Below are positions 9,822 to 20,868 of a stretch of DNA of 41,592 bases, piece by piece (position 1 is the stretch's first letter; each line of letters begins with the position of its first letter). Location of the stretch: positions 1-41,592 of the forward strand of contig SWBL01000400.1 in NCBI GenBank assembly GCA_024195585.1, read 5' to 3'. The translations under genes were made by a program, and so were the position numbers. The notes beneath the pieces were generated by a model. That model saw nothing but the letters and a program-made list of their open reading frames with translations, made no database searches and was not told the DNA's origin. The stretch is from Aureobasidium sp. EXF-3400 (lineage: Eukaryota > Ascomycota > Dothideomycetes > Dothideales > Saccotheciaceae).

Positions 9822-12800
9822 TCAATCAACACTGCCATCCCTCTCTCTATCTTCCCTGGTTCTCCCACTAACCCTCGAGAGCCTACTACTCCTGCCCTCC
9901 TCACCTCCTTCCTCCCACTGCTGAGAACTACCAACACTGCCTCTTCTATCCCTCTCCCTCTCAAGCATACCCCTCAAATCCTCAAGCTGTGAATCTCGTT
10001 CCTCAAGTCTTTGTCTTGCGCCCTTGCGATCTAACAATCTCCCTTCTCTTTCTGCCTTCAATCGTCTCTCCAACTCTTTGAGTCTGTGAATCCATCGTTG
10101 TTCAGAGGGTTGAATTGGCGGTGTAGCAATAACAATAGAAGGATTCTTCGCCGTTGTGGGAGGTTGATTATGTCCTTGTAGCACCTCAATCGCAGAACTC
10201 GAATGATGTCTGAGCAACGAGTTTGCCATACTGGCTCTAGGCGTAAGTTGATTACTCGTGTCTCTTCTCTCTGCAGCATCCTTGCCGGTAGTCTTCTCTG
10301 CAGCGGATTTGTGGAAGCGGATTTCGGCTTTGAGAATCTTAATCTCTTGCTTTAGTTTCGCGACTTCTTCGATGCTGGTTTTGGAGGATCTGTTCATGTT
10401 TTGTTGGGAACGCAGTTGAGCGGATTCTTGGGCTTGCACCTCGATAGCTGATTGGGCATCCTTGACTGCACGCTCCAAAAACTCCATCTTTTTGACGCGG
10501 ACGTCGAGGTTCTGCTCTAGAACTTGATAGTCTTTGCGCAGGTTCTTCTCGACACTGCGGATTTGGGCTTTGCAGTTTGACATCAAAGTCTCGATTGTCT
10601 TGATCGCGGAGAGAATGTTGTGGGTAAAAGGTTGGAGATTGCGGGATATGCTGTCGATGGATGTGGGTTCACCGTTGACACTGCTGTGATGGGAAGCCCA
10701 TGCGTTGCCGCAGAGGTTTGACAGCTTCGTCCATAGAGTGAACAGTAGCTGATTACGCTCGACCAGTTGATCACGGTATTGTTGTTCGAGTTGCATCATC
10801 TTACGGCGATCTTGACTACGAGCTGTCTCCAGATCCAAAGCGCGAGATTCGTGTTGAGCCATCATGCGTGCGTTGGTAGAGTTGCCGCGTTGAGACTGCT
10901 CGAACTGGTGAAGGTCCTTGCGGCGAAGAGAACGTTCCTTCTCGAGCATTTCAGATAGTCTTTTGCTTTCTAACCCACTGCTTTCGAGTAGTTGATCTCT
11001 GTTGCGCAGTAGACGGTCCTTCTCTGCCAGTTGTGCCTTTGCTTCGCTAAGGTCAACAATGGTGTTTTCCAACTCATCCTGCATTCTCTGAATCTCCTGG
11101 AGCCAGCCAGAGCGTCTGTCACCAAGTACTCGTCTGAGATTGGTCTCGAGTTCTTCCAGTCTGGTCTTGTACTTTGTGGTTTCAGTCTCCGCTTGACGTA
11201 GAGTTTGCTTGATGCTTCTGACTTCATCCTTCGATCTTGCGTTCTCGTCATTGAGATCATCAATCATCTTCTGCACTTCCTGCTTGGACTGATTATCGAC
11301 AATCTCACGCTGGCGGCGTTCCTCCACAAGACTCTCCTCAAGCTCTTGCATCTTCTCCTTTTCGTCTTGAATCATCTGCTGAGCAGCGGCGAGGTTATTT
11401 TCAAGGTCGCCGATCTTGATCTTGTCGCCTTCTTGCTCTTCGCGGAGGAAGGAGATTTCATTATGCAAAGATTCTGCCTGAACATCAAGCCGGCTGTTCT
11501 TCAGTGCAGTCTCGTGCAAGTTCTTCTCCATCTCGTCAAGCTCGGTGTTCGCGTCTTCGAGCTCTTGCTCAAGCATCTCGATGCGCTTCATAGCTGCTGT
11601 CCTATCATCTTCCAGCTGGACAAGACTGTCGTTGAGGCTATGCAACTCTCGCTGCAGGGCTTTGAAATCATCTTCACGGTCCTTCAAGTCCGAAGCAATA
11701 CGCTCGCGTCCTTGTTCCGTCTTGTCAAGACTGTCCTCCAGATCTTCGATGGCACTAACAGCTTCGATTCTGAGCTTCTCGTGGTCAGCTTTGACCTGTT
11801 CGAGTTCCATTTCTGTCACTTCCAATTGTTGTATGGCTTCGTTGCGCTGGTTCTGAACTGTCCTCAGATCTTCAACAGCAGCATCAAGCTCATTCTCAGA
11901 GATCTGTACGGCTTCCTCGAGCTCTGCGATAAGTTCTGTTTGCTCATTGAATTGTCGTTGCATGTCCTGGAAGTCCAGTCTCAGGGCAGCGTTTTGGTCG
12001 CGCAGAATCCCTTCGCGTTGTTCATAACCGTCTCTTTCAGCATCACTCATAGTGGCTTGAGTCTGACCACTAGTCCGGGAAGTAGATCGTTGGTATTGGT
12101 TTTGTCGCGATACGGAACGGTCAAAGATGCTGTCACTTGTCAGGGAGCGACCACCTTCTACCTTGCGATGCAGCAATTTCAAGTCCTCAATCTCTTGTTG
12201 TAAACGTTCTCTTTCACGGTTCCGAGACGTGAGCATCGATGTTTGAGCACCAAGATCGCGGCGCAATTCAGCGTTTTCGTGCTGCAGCTGGTCGACGAGA
12301 GTAGAGCTCGACGCTGAGATGGCGCCGCTGCGAGTGTCGACATGTTCTGATCCAGTAGACTGGGATCGGATTCTGCTCATCCTGTTGATGCCGAGTCCTC
12401 TACTCGCTTCTGAAGCCTTTTCGCTCCTCAGCATGATGACTTCTTCACGAAGTTTGCGAATGTCCTCTTCAGCCTGTTCTCTACGAGCAGTTTCCGTTGT
12501 GAGCAGATCCTTCCACATTTCCTAGACACATGTATCAGTATTGTTGTCTTACATGTCTGAGACAATACTCACAGATTCTTCTTCCACAATATCATGCTCT
12601 GAGCCCCGTCTCTCATTCATGGCAGTCATGTATTCTTTCATCTTGCGCTTCTCCACCTCCTTGGCCATGTTTTCGGCGGACAAGTGTGCGATCTGGATTG
12701 TCTTTCTGTCAAGTTCCTCGCTCAATTGTAGAATCTCGTACTCGAGCTCTTCGTGACCATTACCAGCCGCCTCTTGGGCAGCTTTACGGGCTTCTGCCAA

Positions 12801-14492
12801 ATCCAGCTCTGACTGTTTCAATCTCTTTTCAAGATCACGGATTTTGCGACGCAGAGATTGATTTTCCTTACGTTCGTTGGCAAGATCGGTCTGGAATTGG
12901 ACATTCTTATTAATCATGTCCTTCACACCTTCTTCGGAACGATTTTGCAAGGCCTGGTCGAGGAAATGAATTTTAAGCTTGAGGTCAAAATTCTCCTTGG
13001 TAAGCTTGTCAATCTTGCTGTTCTGTTCTTTGAGGGTAAGATTACCACCTGGACGATTGCCGAAAGTCAGAGCATTGGACGAAGAGGCTGGACGCTTGTC
13101 TGGAGAAATAGGACGGTTCTGTTGGCGGTACTCTTTTGCAACAGTATCTGGGACTCGGATGTTCTGCACATGTCTGGTGATAATAGTGTCTGTGGGAGCG
13201 TGAAATTCGAACATGTCTGGTGGTCGAGGCGTTACAGGATCAGAGGCGATTGAAACTTTGTCCTCCTCTTCCAAGCTACCTAGGGCACGTTCTGCGCGAA
13301 TGCTTGCCAAAACCGAATTTCCACGATTTAAGGGAGGAGGGTTGGGTTCGCTGTCTCTCGACATTGCCGAAACGACACTACCAAGACTTGGCAGGCGCGA
13401 AAGTGGACGGCCGTGGCTGAAGGAATGGTCCTCTGGAATGGCGCCGCCTGTCTGCAGAGCGTAGTCGCCAGCCGAGTATTCAGTATCGGCATTGGACACG
13501 GCAGACAGATGACTAGGGTTTCTCTGAGAGGAATAGCTTGGTCTCTTCTGCAGACGCGATGAAGCCGAGTGAAGGCTTCCGATGTCGAGCAAGCTTCTGT
13601 CTGAGATGGGCAAGGGGACGTCTTCTGGCCTGGTCGAAGCTGAGGTAGCGGACAAGAAGGAGTGTTCTGGTTCTTGCGACGGGCCTCCTTGTAAGTCTTC
13701 TTTGGACGATTGCGCGGTATCTCTGGAAGAAGAGGACAGGGTACGATGTTCAGATGAGGAGAATTGTGCCAAGGTCCGAGACGATGATCTTTGGTCGGTA
13801 TCCTTGGAGGCGTTGGAACGCAAGGTGAGTCTAGTAAAGGCAGTGGATAGATCGTGGTCGTTTTCGGAGACACGTCGCACAGGTTCGGCACGCATTGAAG
13901 AACGTTCGGCGGCGGCAGCGGCAGGGGACGAGGGCTGTATGACAGCAGCAGATGTGATGGATGCGACTTCGTCATCTTCTTCTTGTTCCTCCTCATGCTC
14001 ATCTTCAGCATCGTTCTCAGCGATGTCTTCTTCTGTTTGCTCATGAATGGGCGGGATGTCGCTGTCTTGTCGATGTTTGATGTTGAGGTAGGTATCGTCG
14101 GCACCGGTCCTTTCGTGCGTGACGCGCGCAGACAGCAGGTCGGGCATGAAGCTGGATTCGACGTCCATAAGTTTCCTCCTCATCTCGCGCTCGTCGTAGA
14201 CATCGCTGTGGGAGTTGGTGAGATGCAGCAGACTGTCGCTGGACATGGGTAACGGCGGGAGGTCCGAGTCGTCTTGATCATACAAGTCGTCGTGCGCAGG
14301 AGAGAAGGCATCGTCTTCATGTTCGTAGTCATGGTCCGAGTAGTCGTGGTCTTCGGCGTGGTATGTGTGGGATTGGTCGGCGAGTTGTTTACTTGTTTGT
14401 TGATGGACTCGGTGGTGGGTTTCGTGGTCGGAATGGTCTGAATTGTGCGCAGCGTGGCTGGCGCGGTCGGCCAGGGGAGCGGGCGAACTCAT
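9822..14492 (-). CDS. Mto1/ApsB-type centrosomin-domain coiled-coil protein (gamma-tubulin receptor at MTOCs)
   Basis: Two exons, 12573-14492 and 9822-12521, joined in phase 0 by a 51-bp intron (GTGAGT...TCTAG), give 1539 residues. Residues 1-480 are disordered: His/Asp/Ser-rich, very acidic around 160-185. Residues ~484-555 form the centrosomin N-terminal motif 1 (NLTLKEQNSKIDKLTKENFD, LKLKIHFLDQAL), which in this family recruits the gamma-tubulin complex. Then follow ~800 residues of heptad coiled coil. Near the C-terminus WIHRLKELERRLKAEREGRL and the following helix match the Mto2-binding region of S. pombe Mto1 and A. nidulans ApsB. Expected function: nucleation of cytoplasmic microtubules at septal and spindle-pole MTOCs. 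Pcp1/PcpA also has the motif, but the C-terminal Mto2-type helix favours Mto1/ApsB. Several long antisense frames here are shadows. Confidence 0.85.
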
Positions 14493-15077
14493 GTCCTAGT
14501 CAATCCGGTTGGCGAAAGAGAGGAAGGCGTCGCTGCCAGATCGCAGATAACCCAGACTTGCCCATGGATGAAGCATCAACTTGGATGAAACGTCCGTCAA
14601 GCAAAGAAGGCTGGGGCTAGCTTGGAACCTTGCCGCTGTTGCGCTTGCTGCAAACACTAAAGTCGTCTCGTTCTTTCAACCACAACTTTTCTTCTAGGAT
14701 GTGGAGTTTATTAGGTAGACTCAGGGCGCGTATCATAGGTGTAGATTTCGATTATATTGATACACATGGGATGGTCATCAATTCGAAAAAATCTTGTGTT
14801 GATAGCTATCTGCCTTCTCCGTCGCGACGCTTGCACTTGCCGAGTCCGGATCGTTCCAGTCGAAGCAACAGCTCCACCGACTCTCCACCACGGATCTGCA
14901 GGGTCAACTCTCTTCTAACAACCACTGCTGCACTTGTCTCTACAGCCACCACATTGCACGATACTCCAAGAACAAATTAAGTTAACATTCACCGAAGTAT
15001 GTATTGGATAGGTACTCAACTATCTATCTTGGTGACAGGTCCAGAAACTATCTGAGCTACTGTGCTGTTGATCGTCT
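14493..15077. other. Intergenic region upstream of the Mto1/ApsB-like gene
   Basis: This 585-bp interval holds the promoter and 5' UTR of the minus-strand gene to its left and the 3' UTR of the minus-strand coiled-coil gene to its right. I see no gene, repeat or RNA. Confidence 0.45.
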
Positions 15078-16826
15078 TCACTCAAAACTGTGCAGCAGAT
15101 TGCGCATGTTATGCAGGCTGCTCTCGAACATGGCACGTTCCGCATCTTGCTGCGAAACCAGTTCATGCTCTCTCTCCTTCAATCCTTGAACCTCATACTT
15201 GGCCTCCTTCAGCTGATTACGGAGCTCATCACCTTTCTGCTTTCCTTCAGTTATCACTACCAGCAAATCGCGCATCTTGTTTTCCAGCCATAGACGGTCA
15301 GCCTTTGCTTGACTCATCTCTTGCTGGTGCTTGGTCGACATGTCCTTCTCTCTCTGGCGCAGCTCGTCGATTTCCTTGTCGGCCTCCCATAGGTAGTCGG
15401 CAAGTTCTGCGCAGTCTTGCTCATACTCATCCACGAGTTCGTCGAAATCTTGCTCGTGCTCATCCTCGAGTTTGTCCAAAGCTTGCACGTGCTGACGCTG
15501 AGCCTCCTCCTTCAGTCCGGCTATTTCTTCAGCGTGGCCAGCCTTGACAATCCGCATCTTCTGCGCCAGCTCCTGAATGTTGTTGATAGTTTCCGCAAGC
15601 CCTTCGCGAAGCCTGACGTTCTCGTCGTTGACCATGTTTGTCTTCTTCAATATTTCACACGCTTCATTTGTGAGCCACTCACGCTCCACGTGTCCTCTTT
15701 TGACCTCTTGATCGTAGCGGGTATCGGCATCCTTGAGCCTCTTCTCAAATTCAGCCTCCATGATCTTGTTTTGTTTGATCTGGGCGGATAGAACTTCCGC
15801 GGCATCTGCGCAGAGTTCCGCATCTCTGGCGGCCTTCTGGCGCCATCCCTCAGCCTCCTCTTCTGCGGTTCTGGTGAGCGACTCGTATGTTTGGAGTTGC
15901 CTGCGCTTGAGCTCCTCAAGTTCCTGATCATGTTTGTCTTGCATCTCCTGCAGCTTGTTACGGTGTGCCTGCTCGGCGGCGTACAGGCGAGTACAGAAAT
16001 CTTCTCTGCAATCGTCGAGTTTCTTTTCGGTAACCTTGAGCTGTTGCTCAGCTTCGTCGGCGCGTTCGTGCTCTCTGTTGCACTCGGCCTTGTGCTGACG
16101 CTTGATCTCCTCGAGCTGCATGGCTTTCTCAACTTCGAAAGTGCGTCTGCGGTAGATTTCTGTTCTGCACATATCGACGTGCTGCACTTGTTCTTGTAAG
16201 GCCATGGTAAGTTGGTTGATTTCATGCTCATGTTCACGCTTCAGATCAACCAGTTCCTCGTTGTGGCGCTTCACAAGATCGCACTCGTATTCCCAAGCTT
16301 CACGGCTGCGAGCTTGAAGCTGCTTCTCGACTTCGCGGACACGAATGTCTTCTTCTGTGCAGTCATCAAGGTGCTCTTCCACATCGGCGTCGATGAAAGT
16401 GTTATCAAAGGTCTCTTCATCGTCGGTGTAACCGTAGAGGTCTTCCTGATCTACATCTGCGTCCTGGCTGGCATTGTTGACTTCGTTTTCGTCATCAGCT
16501 TCGTCTTCGCAGGAAAGACGTCCGCTTTCGTCGTTCGCGGCACCATCGCCATCGCTGACAACAGACCAAACATCATCCTCGCCGGCCACGAGTGTATCGG
16601 TCTCGCTTTCCGCCATGCTGGTAATCTCTCCATCCACAGTCTGTTGCTTGTCCTCGACTGTGCCTGGCTTGTCCGCCAGAACCATATCAACGGTCTGAGC
16701 ATTCTGGGTTTGTGCGTACATGACTTCTTCGTTTTCTGCAATTTCTCTGAGAGCAGCTGTGAGATTCTCACAGGGCAAGCCGGGGAGCCAATAGCTGTAC
16801 TGTTCTGGAGTTGTCGAAGAAGCCAT
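15078..16826 (-). CDS. Coiled-coil protein of unknown function, 582 residues
   Basis: A single exon of 582 residues, using the ATG at 16826 (MASSTTPEQYSYWLPGLPCE). An in-frame ATG at 16976 would add 50 residues that read like a translated leader, so I reject it. Residues 1-60 are a compact N-terminal segment, about 60-190 are strongly acidic (ED/DDEE-rich), and about 195-582 are an almost unbroken heptad coiled coil with many Glu, Gln, Lys and Arg residues. There are no recognised catalytic motifs. The pattern would fit a scaffold, tether or cytoskeletal linker. It is the neighbour of the Mto1/ApsB-like gene on the same strand, but fungal neighbours are rarely functionally linked, so this is not evidence of function. 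The reading frame itself is certain. Confidence 0.85.
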   Translation of the reverse strand: MASSTTPEQYSYWLPGLPCENLTAALREIAENEEVMYAQTQNAQTVDMVLADKPGTVEDKQQTVDGEITSMAESETDTLVAGEDDVWSVVSDGDGAANDESGRLSCEDEADDENEVNNASQDADVDQEDLYGYTDDEETFDNTFIDADVEEHLDDCTEEDIRVREVEKQLQARSREAWEYECDLVKRHNEELVDLKREHEHEINQLTMALQEQVQHVDMCRTEIYRRRTFEVEKAMQLEEIKRQHKAECNREHERADEAEQQLKVTEKKLDDCREDFCTRLYAAEQAHRNKLQEMQDKHDQELEELKRRQLQTYESLTRTAEEEAEGWRQKAARDAELCADAAEVLSAQIKQNKIMEAEFEKRLKDADTRYDQEVKRGHVEREWLTNEACEILKKTNMVNDENVRLREGLAETINNIQELAQKMRIVKAGHAEEIAGLKEEAQRQHVQALDKLEDEHEQDFDELVDEYEQDCAELADYLWEADKEIDELRQREKDMSTKHQQEMSQAKADRLWLENKMRDLLVVITEGKQKGDELRNQLKEAKYEVQGLKEREHELVSQQDAERAMFESSLHNMRNLLHSFE

Positions 16827-18641
16827 GATTGTTTGTGAAGATAGGTAGAGTAAAGTAAGAAGTAAGTGTTGCTCAAAGTGTGTGGTATTGTCCGAGTAGT
16901 CAAAGTAGTCGTCGATAACTTTGCCTCGATATTTGGAGATTGTGGAAAAGGAAAAAGAAAAGAGGGCGATTCGCACATTCTAAATATCTTTACCTTTGAC
17001 TCATTAGTGATTGCACTCGTTTCTATTTGCGCAACCTTCGAGAACTACCTCAATCTTGCTGGGTTGCGAGCTAAAAAGGAGTAAGTACCAAGCGATGGCG
17101 TTATCGGTGACTACAGCACGCGGAAAAAGCCATGTGCTGTATGAAATCACCTTTCATCTTCCGTATTCCACCTTGGAAGCAAAAAGGACGTCAACTCAGA
17201 ATAACAGATTGGACATAGAATAGCGAAACGTGGAGAGAGCCATGATCCTCACAATCCATTTCACAAATATCTCCAACCATCAAAATCATGAAATTTACAT
17301 CTCCATATCAAACGAAAAAAGCCGAACCAACTGCAAATCCTCCAGGCCTCGCGAGGAATTTCAGCTTGTTTCATTCTCAGAGATTGAGTTTTCTTTCTTC
17401 TCGAGATCTCACCAGATGTCTGTTTTTTCTGTTGTCAAAGTAAATACTGCTTACTCCAGAAAATGTTCATGGCGATTTGCAACCGTCACACCAAAATATC
17501 TCTGGCAGCAAATCAAGCATTTTCAATGAGGTTCGCGAAACCTCTGAGGCTACGATTTGTGGGAGAAAAGTAACATTCGAATTTCTGGCTGAGTCTATGA
17601 TCTTGTAAGCCCTGATCAAAGTAAAGATAGAAGGCTGAGACATTTTGAAAAACAGGCCGTGAACAATATCCATTATGTGGATAGATGAAAACTGACGACT
17701 GCATAGGGCCGAGAGAAGCTGTTTCTGTCTGAGTAAACTCCGCAGTCAAAGGACAGGAAAGAGATGGAAAGAGTTGGTTGCCTTTGCCTAGAACAATGCT
17801 TGAGCTACGTCTTGTCTCTGACGCATAGGGAGTTTAGGGATAGGTAAAGAAGTCAATCAGCCGACTGTGCTACTGGTCAACCAAGAAAACACTCTGCAAA
17901 TTGCTTGAACTTGCGGATATCCTCCTCGATCTCCGTCTTATCTCCAATCCCTCTGTGTGGGTGACGTGGATACTAAGACACCTGAGAACGATCGGGAAGA
18001 CCAACTAATGGAAAAGGTAGTGCGTTCAGCGGACCTGCGGTCCTCGTATCGTTGCTCAGCCTGTGCTCAGAGACTTCGTTCCAGTAGCGACGCAGTGATG
18101 GGTTGCCTTTTTGAATTGAAGATACCGTGCTATCACTTCTGAAGGGAAGTCGCAGGATCTTTGGTAGAGACTCTTGGTTATGCGCCTTTCTCTGGCCTCG
18201 GGATCTGGCTTTGAGCGTGTGTCCCTCTTAGCTCTGAGTCCCTGTTCAGTGCGAGCGAGAGTATAGTTCATCGATTGGTCCCTGATCTAGGACTTGAGCA
18301 TTTGTGGCAGTTTCGTCCATCTCGTTAGTTATTTGAAGAATCAGAAGTTGCGCCATGGGAGTTTGCATCTCCTTCTGCTTCATCAGAGCTGTTGTTGTTG
18401 TTTTGGCGAGTCTTGTTGAGTGGAACACACAAGATAGTGGTTTGGTCAATGTTTGAACGGAAAAAACATAATCTAATTTTTTGAGGTCGGGTATGGAAGA
18501 AAGAAGTATTAGCTAAGCAAGTCTGACGCAGTGACGAAAACCAATGAGAGTGGAAAAGACCCATGCTGCCTCCAAACAGTCTCTACTCGAGTACGACGAC
18601 CGGCTAATCACTAATGATTGATCTACAGAATCTTTCGAACT
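16827..18641. other. Long region without supported genes
   Basis: About 1.8 kb. The left end should contain the promoter of the 582-residue coiled-coil gene, and the right end the 3' UTR of the next minus-strand gene. All frames are under 100 codons, with mixed composition and no motif. I found no tRNA, no inverted repeat longer than a few bases (GGACC-TGC-GGTCC near 18030 is the clearest) and no similarity to the other repeats in this window. Confidence 0.4.
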
Positions 18642-19967
18642 TCACCAGATCGTCCTTAGCATTTTGAAAAAGATTCTCGTCAATCGGTCTCTGCAGGTTG
18701 TACGGATGTGTCGAATGAACAGGTGCCGAAGGTTCACGAGGCCAAGGCAATGGACATGTGATCCCGAGGCCCGTTCACCCTTCGACTTTCTGTATTTCAA
18801 TATCTCCTTCCAGTAGTTTGGCAGTGCTGGTAGAGGACTGCGGCTCTCAGAGAAGCTGGAGATGTTGTGAGAGGTTTTGTGGCGTGTTTGCTTGTACAGC
18901 TGATTGATTACTTGCTTGTTGAACGCTTGAGGCTCTTCGCAAGTAGAAACATCCGGCTCGGTCCCATTGTTGTGGTCAGAATTGGATGGTTGACGGCCGC
19001 GAGCCTGGATTCCGGCGGTAGAGTGAGCATTTGCAGTAGACCTTGCTGGTGTATATCGCGTAGCGTTGATGTTATGCTCCCTGTTTTCGCCCTCACTCGC
19101 ATTGGAGCGCTCTTGATGTTGTATGTAAGACTGCTGACGAACAGAATCCGCATTGTTTGTGTCCGGGGAGCCAGGTTCGATCTTGACGGCTACTGAATTG
19201 TTTGGTCCTGGTCTGAAATTCTCTTCATCATCTTCGTTGTCGTCTGTTTGAAGCACAGATCTTTCTCTGCTGCGGCCACGGCGAGACGCACAGCGACCAT
19301 ACGCCTTGTTTCTCTTGACAGGTACAGAACCAAGAGTTCTTGTGTAGGTTTTGAGTATGTGGTCATCGATCGCATAGCCAACAACTGCTTCAGAAGCCGA
19401 TGAAAGGTCCACTTCATTATCAAAGTGATGGTAAAGAATAGGCACTAGAGTCTGACAAAACTGTACGTCGGTGATCAAATAGTTCCAGTCAATCCTGTGG
19501 AGCTTCGGCCTCACTACTGTTGGGAATTCTGCGAGATTTGGTCCGATGCAAAGACGCAGAAGATAGTTGTGAGCTTCATCAAAGTTCGTGAATGGTTCTT
19601 CGTGACTCAGCCGGTTGGCTCGGTCAAGCAAAGGCTTCTGTTCGTACTCGTTGGTAGGCCAGATCTTGCTTAGTATCTGTCTTGCTCCAGTCTTGACTTC
19701 CATCGATGGCAACCGGTTATTCTTGACTCCGACACGAGGACTCCAGACCCCGAAGATACGAATAGCTTTGGCAGCTTGTATGCCTGCCTCGATACCACCA
19801 TACCACATCGCAATTGCTACAAAACGTGCAGGGGTCCATTTGTTTGCTGTGTTGCCATGGATTTCGAGACATCTTGTTACAGCCCAGGTGTCTTTCGAGA
19901 CCACGAGAGGCATCTGCCACAGATCCGGGATCACTTGGGCATCGTTCATTGGTACGGCGTTCGTCAT
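18642..19967 (-). CDS. Unrecognised protein, 441 residues or longer; 5' exon likely missing from this span
   Basis: The main exon encodes 441 residues from the ATG at 19967. The first ~210 residues are globular (for example VIPDLWQMPLVVSKDTWAVT; WTPARFVAIAMWYGGIEAG). Residues ~215-370 are charged and low-complexity, with basic patches RRGRSRERS and a sumoylation-like VKIEPG, suggesting a nuclear protein. No domain is recognised. The same frame stays open upstream of the ATG to an acceptor at 20049-20050 (TGAGCAG) with an ACTGATC branch site. Beyond a 65-bp intron with donor GTGAGG at 20113 the frame continues as an exon reading FEIEISYDAIHE back to an acceptor-like TAG near 20223. The true N-terminus is therefore probably further upstream; I could not find its ATG. 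The last ~50 residues may also run past an unseen intron. Confidence 0.6.
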   Translation of the reverse strand: MTNAVPMNDAQVIPDLWQMPLVVSKDTWAVTRCLEIHGNTANKWTPARFVAIAMWYGGIEAGIQAAKAIRIFGVWSPRVGVKNNRLPSMEVKTGARQILSKIWPTNEYEQKPLLDRANRLSHEEPFTNFDEAHNYLLRLCIGPNLAEFPTVVRPKLHRIDWNYLITDVQFCQTLVPILYHHFDNEVDLSSASEAVVGYAIDDHILKTYTRTLGSVPVKRNKAYGRCASRRGRSRERSVLQTDDNEDDEENFRPGPNNSVAVKIEPGSPDTNNADSVRQQSYIQHQERSNASEGENREHNINATRYTPARSTANAHSTAGIQARGRQPSNSDHNNGTEPDVSTCEEPQAFNKQVINQLYKQTRHKTSHNISSFSESRSPLPALPNYWKEILKYRKSKGERASGSHVHCLGLVNLRHLFIRHIRTTCRDRLTRIFFKMLRTIW

Positions 19968-20868
19968 GGTTGAAGCCTCGCCGTCAAATTCACCGTTTTG
20001 CCGACGCTTGCGGGAGCTTGTAGAGAGTGCCCGTCTTGCTTGATCGGCCTGCTCAGAAAAGGATCAGTTTCCGAACACAGACCAATACGAGTCGTTGTGA
20101 CAGCTCACCTCACCTCATGAATTGCATCATAAGATATCTCGATCTCGAAGCCAATAACGTTGGTGATGGTCAGACTCGTTTCACGGATGGTGAAGAACGA
20201 GTGTTGGATTCGCCATGGCTAATGTAGCTCCTATGTCAACGACTCAGACAAACAGCATTGTCACCACAGAGCAAACCTGGGTTTCAAAGAACGGTCTGGA
20301 AAAGCCATCCGTTCCATGTGATAGTTGAGGTTGCTAGCGAGGTCGGCCACAATGGTTCAGCTTCTACTTTGGGCCTGAAAGGTCATATTCATGTGGGACT
20401 GCCTTTGATAGAAGCAAACATGAGAACAGCTGATCCGTCAGGAGAACCTCAAATGATGACCATGAAAGCGAAGACCGTAGTTTCGCGAGTAGGTGAGATT
20501 CTCACGGACCACTAAGGCCAACACTGGAATGTACTAGATGAAGAGCGAAAACGATTCGTGGCACAAGCAAGGAAAAAGCTCAACAGATTCGGCCGATCTT
20601 TGCGCAAAGTCGACAACCAGGTGCTAACAACGAAATGATGGTTGGTAGGCGCAATGTTCAGACATTGCGAAACAAAGCTGAGCTATATGCAAGCTCCCAG
20701 ACGCTCCTGCCAAAGTGAATGGTCAAGACGAGAAAGCTGATGAAGTCGGCAACAACGGATGTGAATAGATGAATTTGATTTGGGGAAGCCCCTGGTATCA
20801 TTAAAATCATTATATCGTACCCCATGAAAGTTATTGGCGATTGCTTGCCGTCCATCCTTGAGCTCGAC
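19968..20868. other. Region with a probable upstream exon of the minus-strand gene and its promoter
   Basis: It probably contains at least one additional coding segment of the gene at 18642-19967: minus strand, about 20114-20222, plus 19968-20048 contiguous with the main exon. To the right, a plus-strand frame of 85 codons at 20258-20515 has no recognisable motif and is not called. The rest is the 3' UTR of the F-box gene. Confidence 0.4.

Noticed and set aside
11205..12203. 332-codon plus-strand frame opposite the Mto1/ApsB-like gene
   Set aside because: It is an antisense shadow: a Leu/Phe/Ile/Val-rich frame complementary to coiled-coil codons (GAG/AAG). The minus strand has a clear family match.
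16827..18641. Possible gene in the 1.8-kb gap
   Set aside because: No frame over 100 codons, no splice-linked set with motif content, and no similarity to repeats seen elsewhere in the window.
20258..20515. 85-codon plus-strand frame
   Set aside because: Composition looks fairly natural but it has no motif, start context or partner, and the neighbouring coding evidence is on the minus strand.
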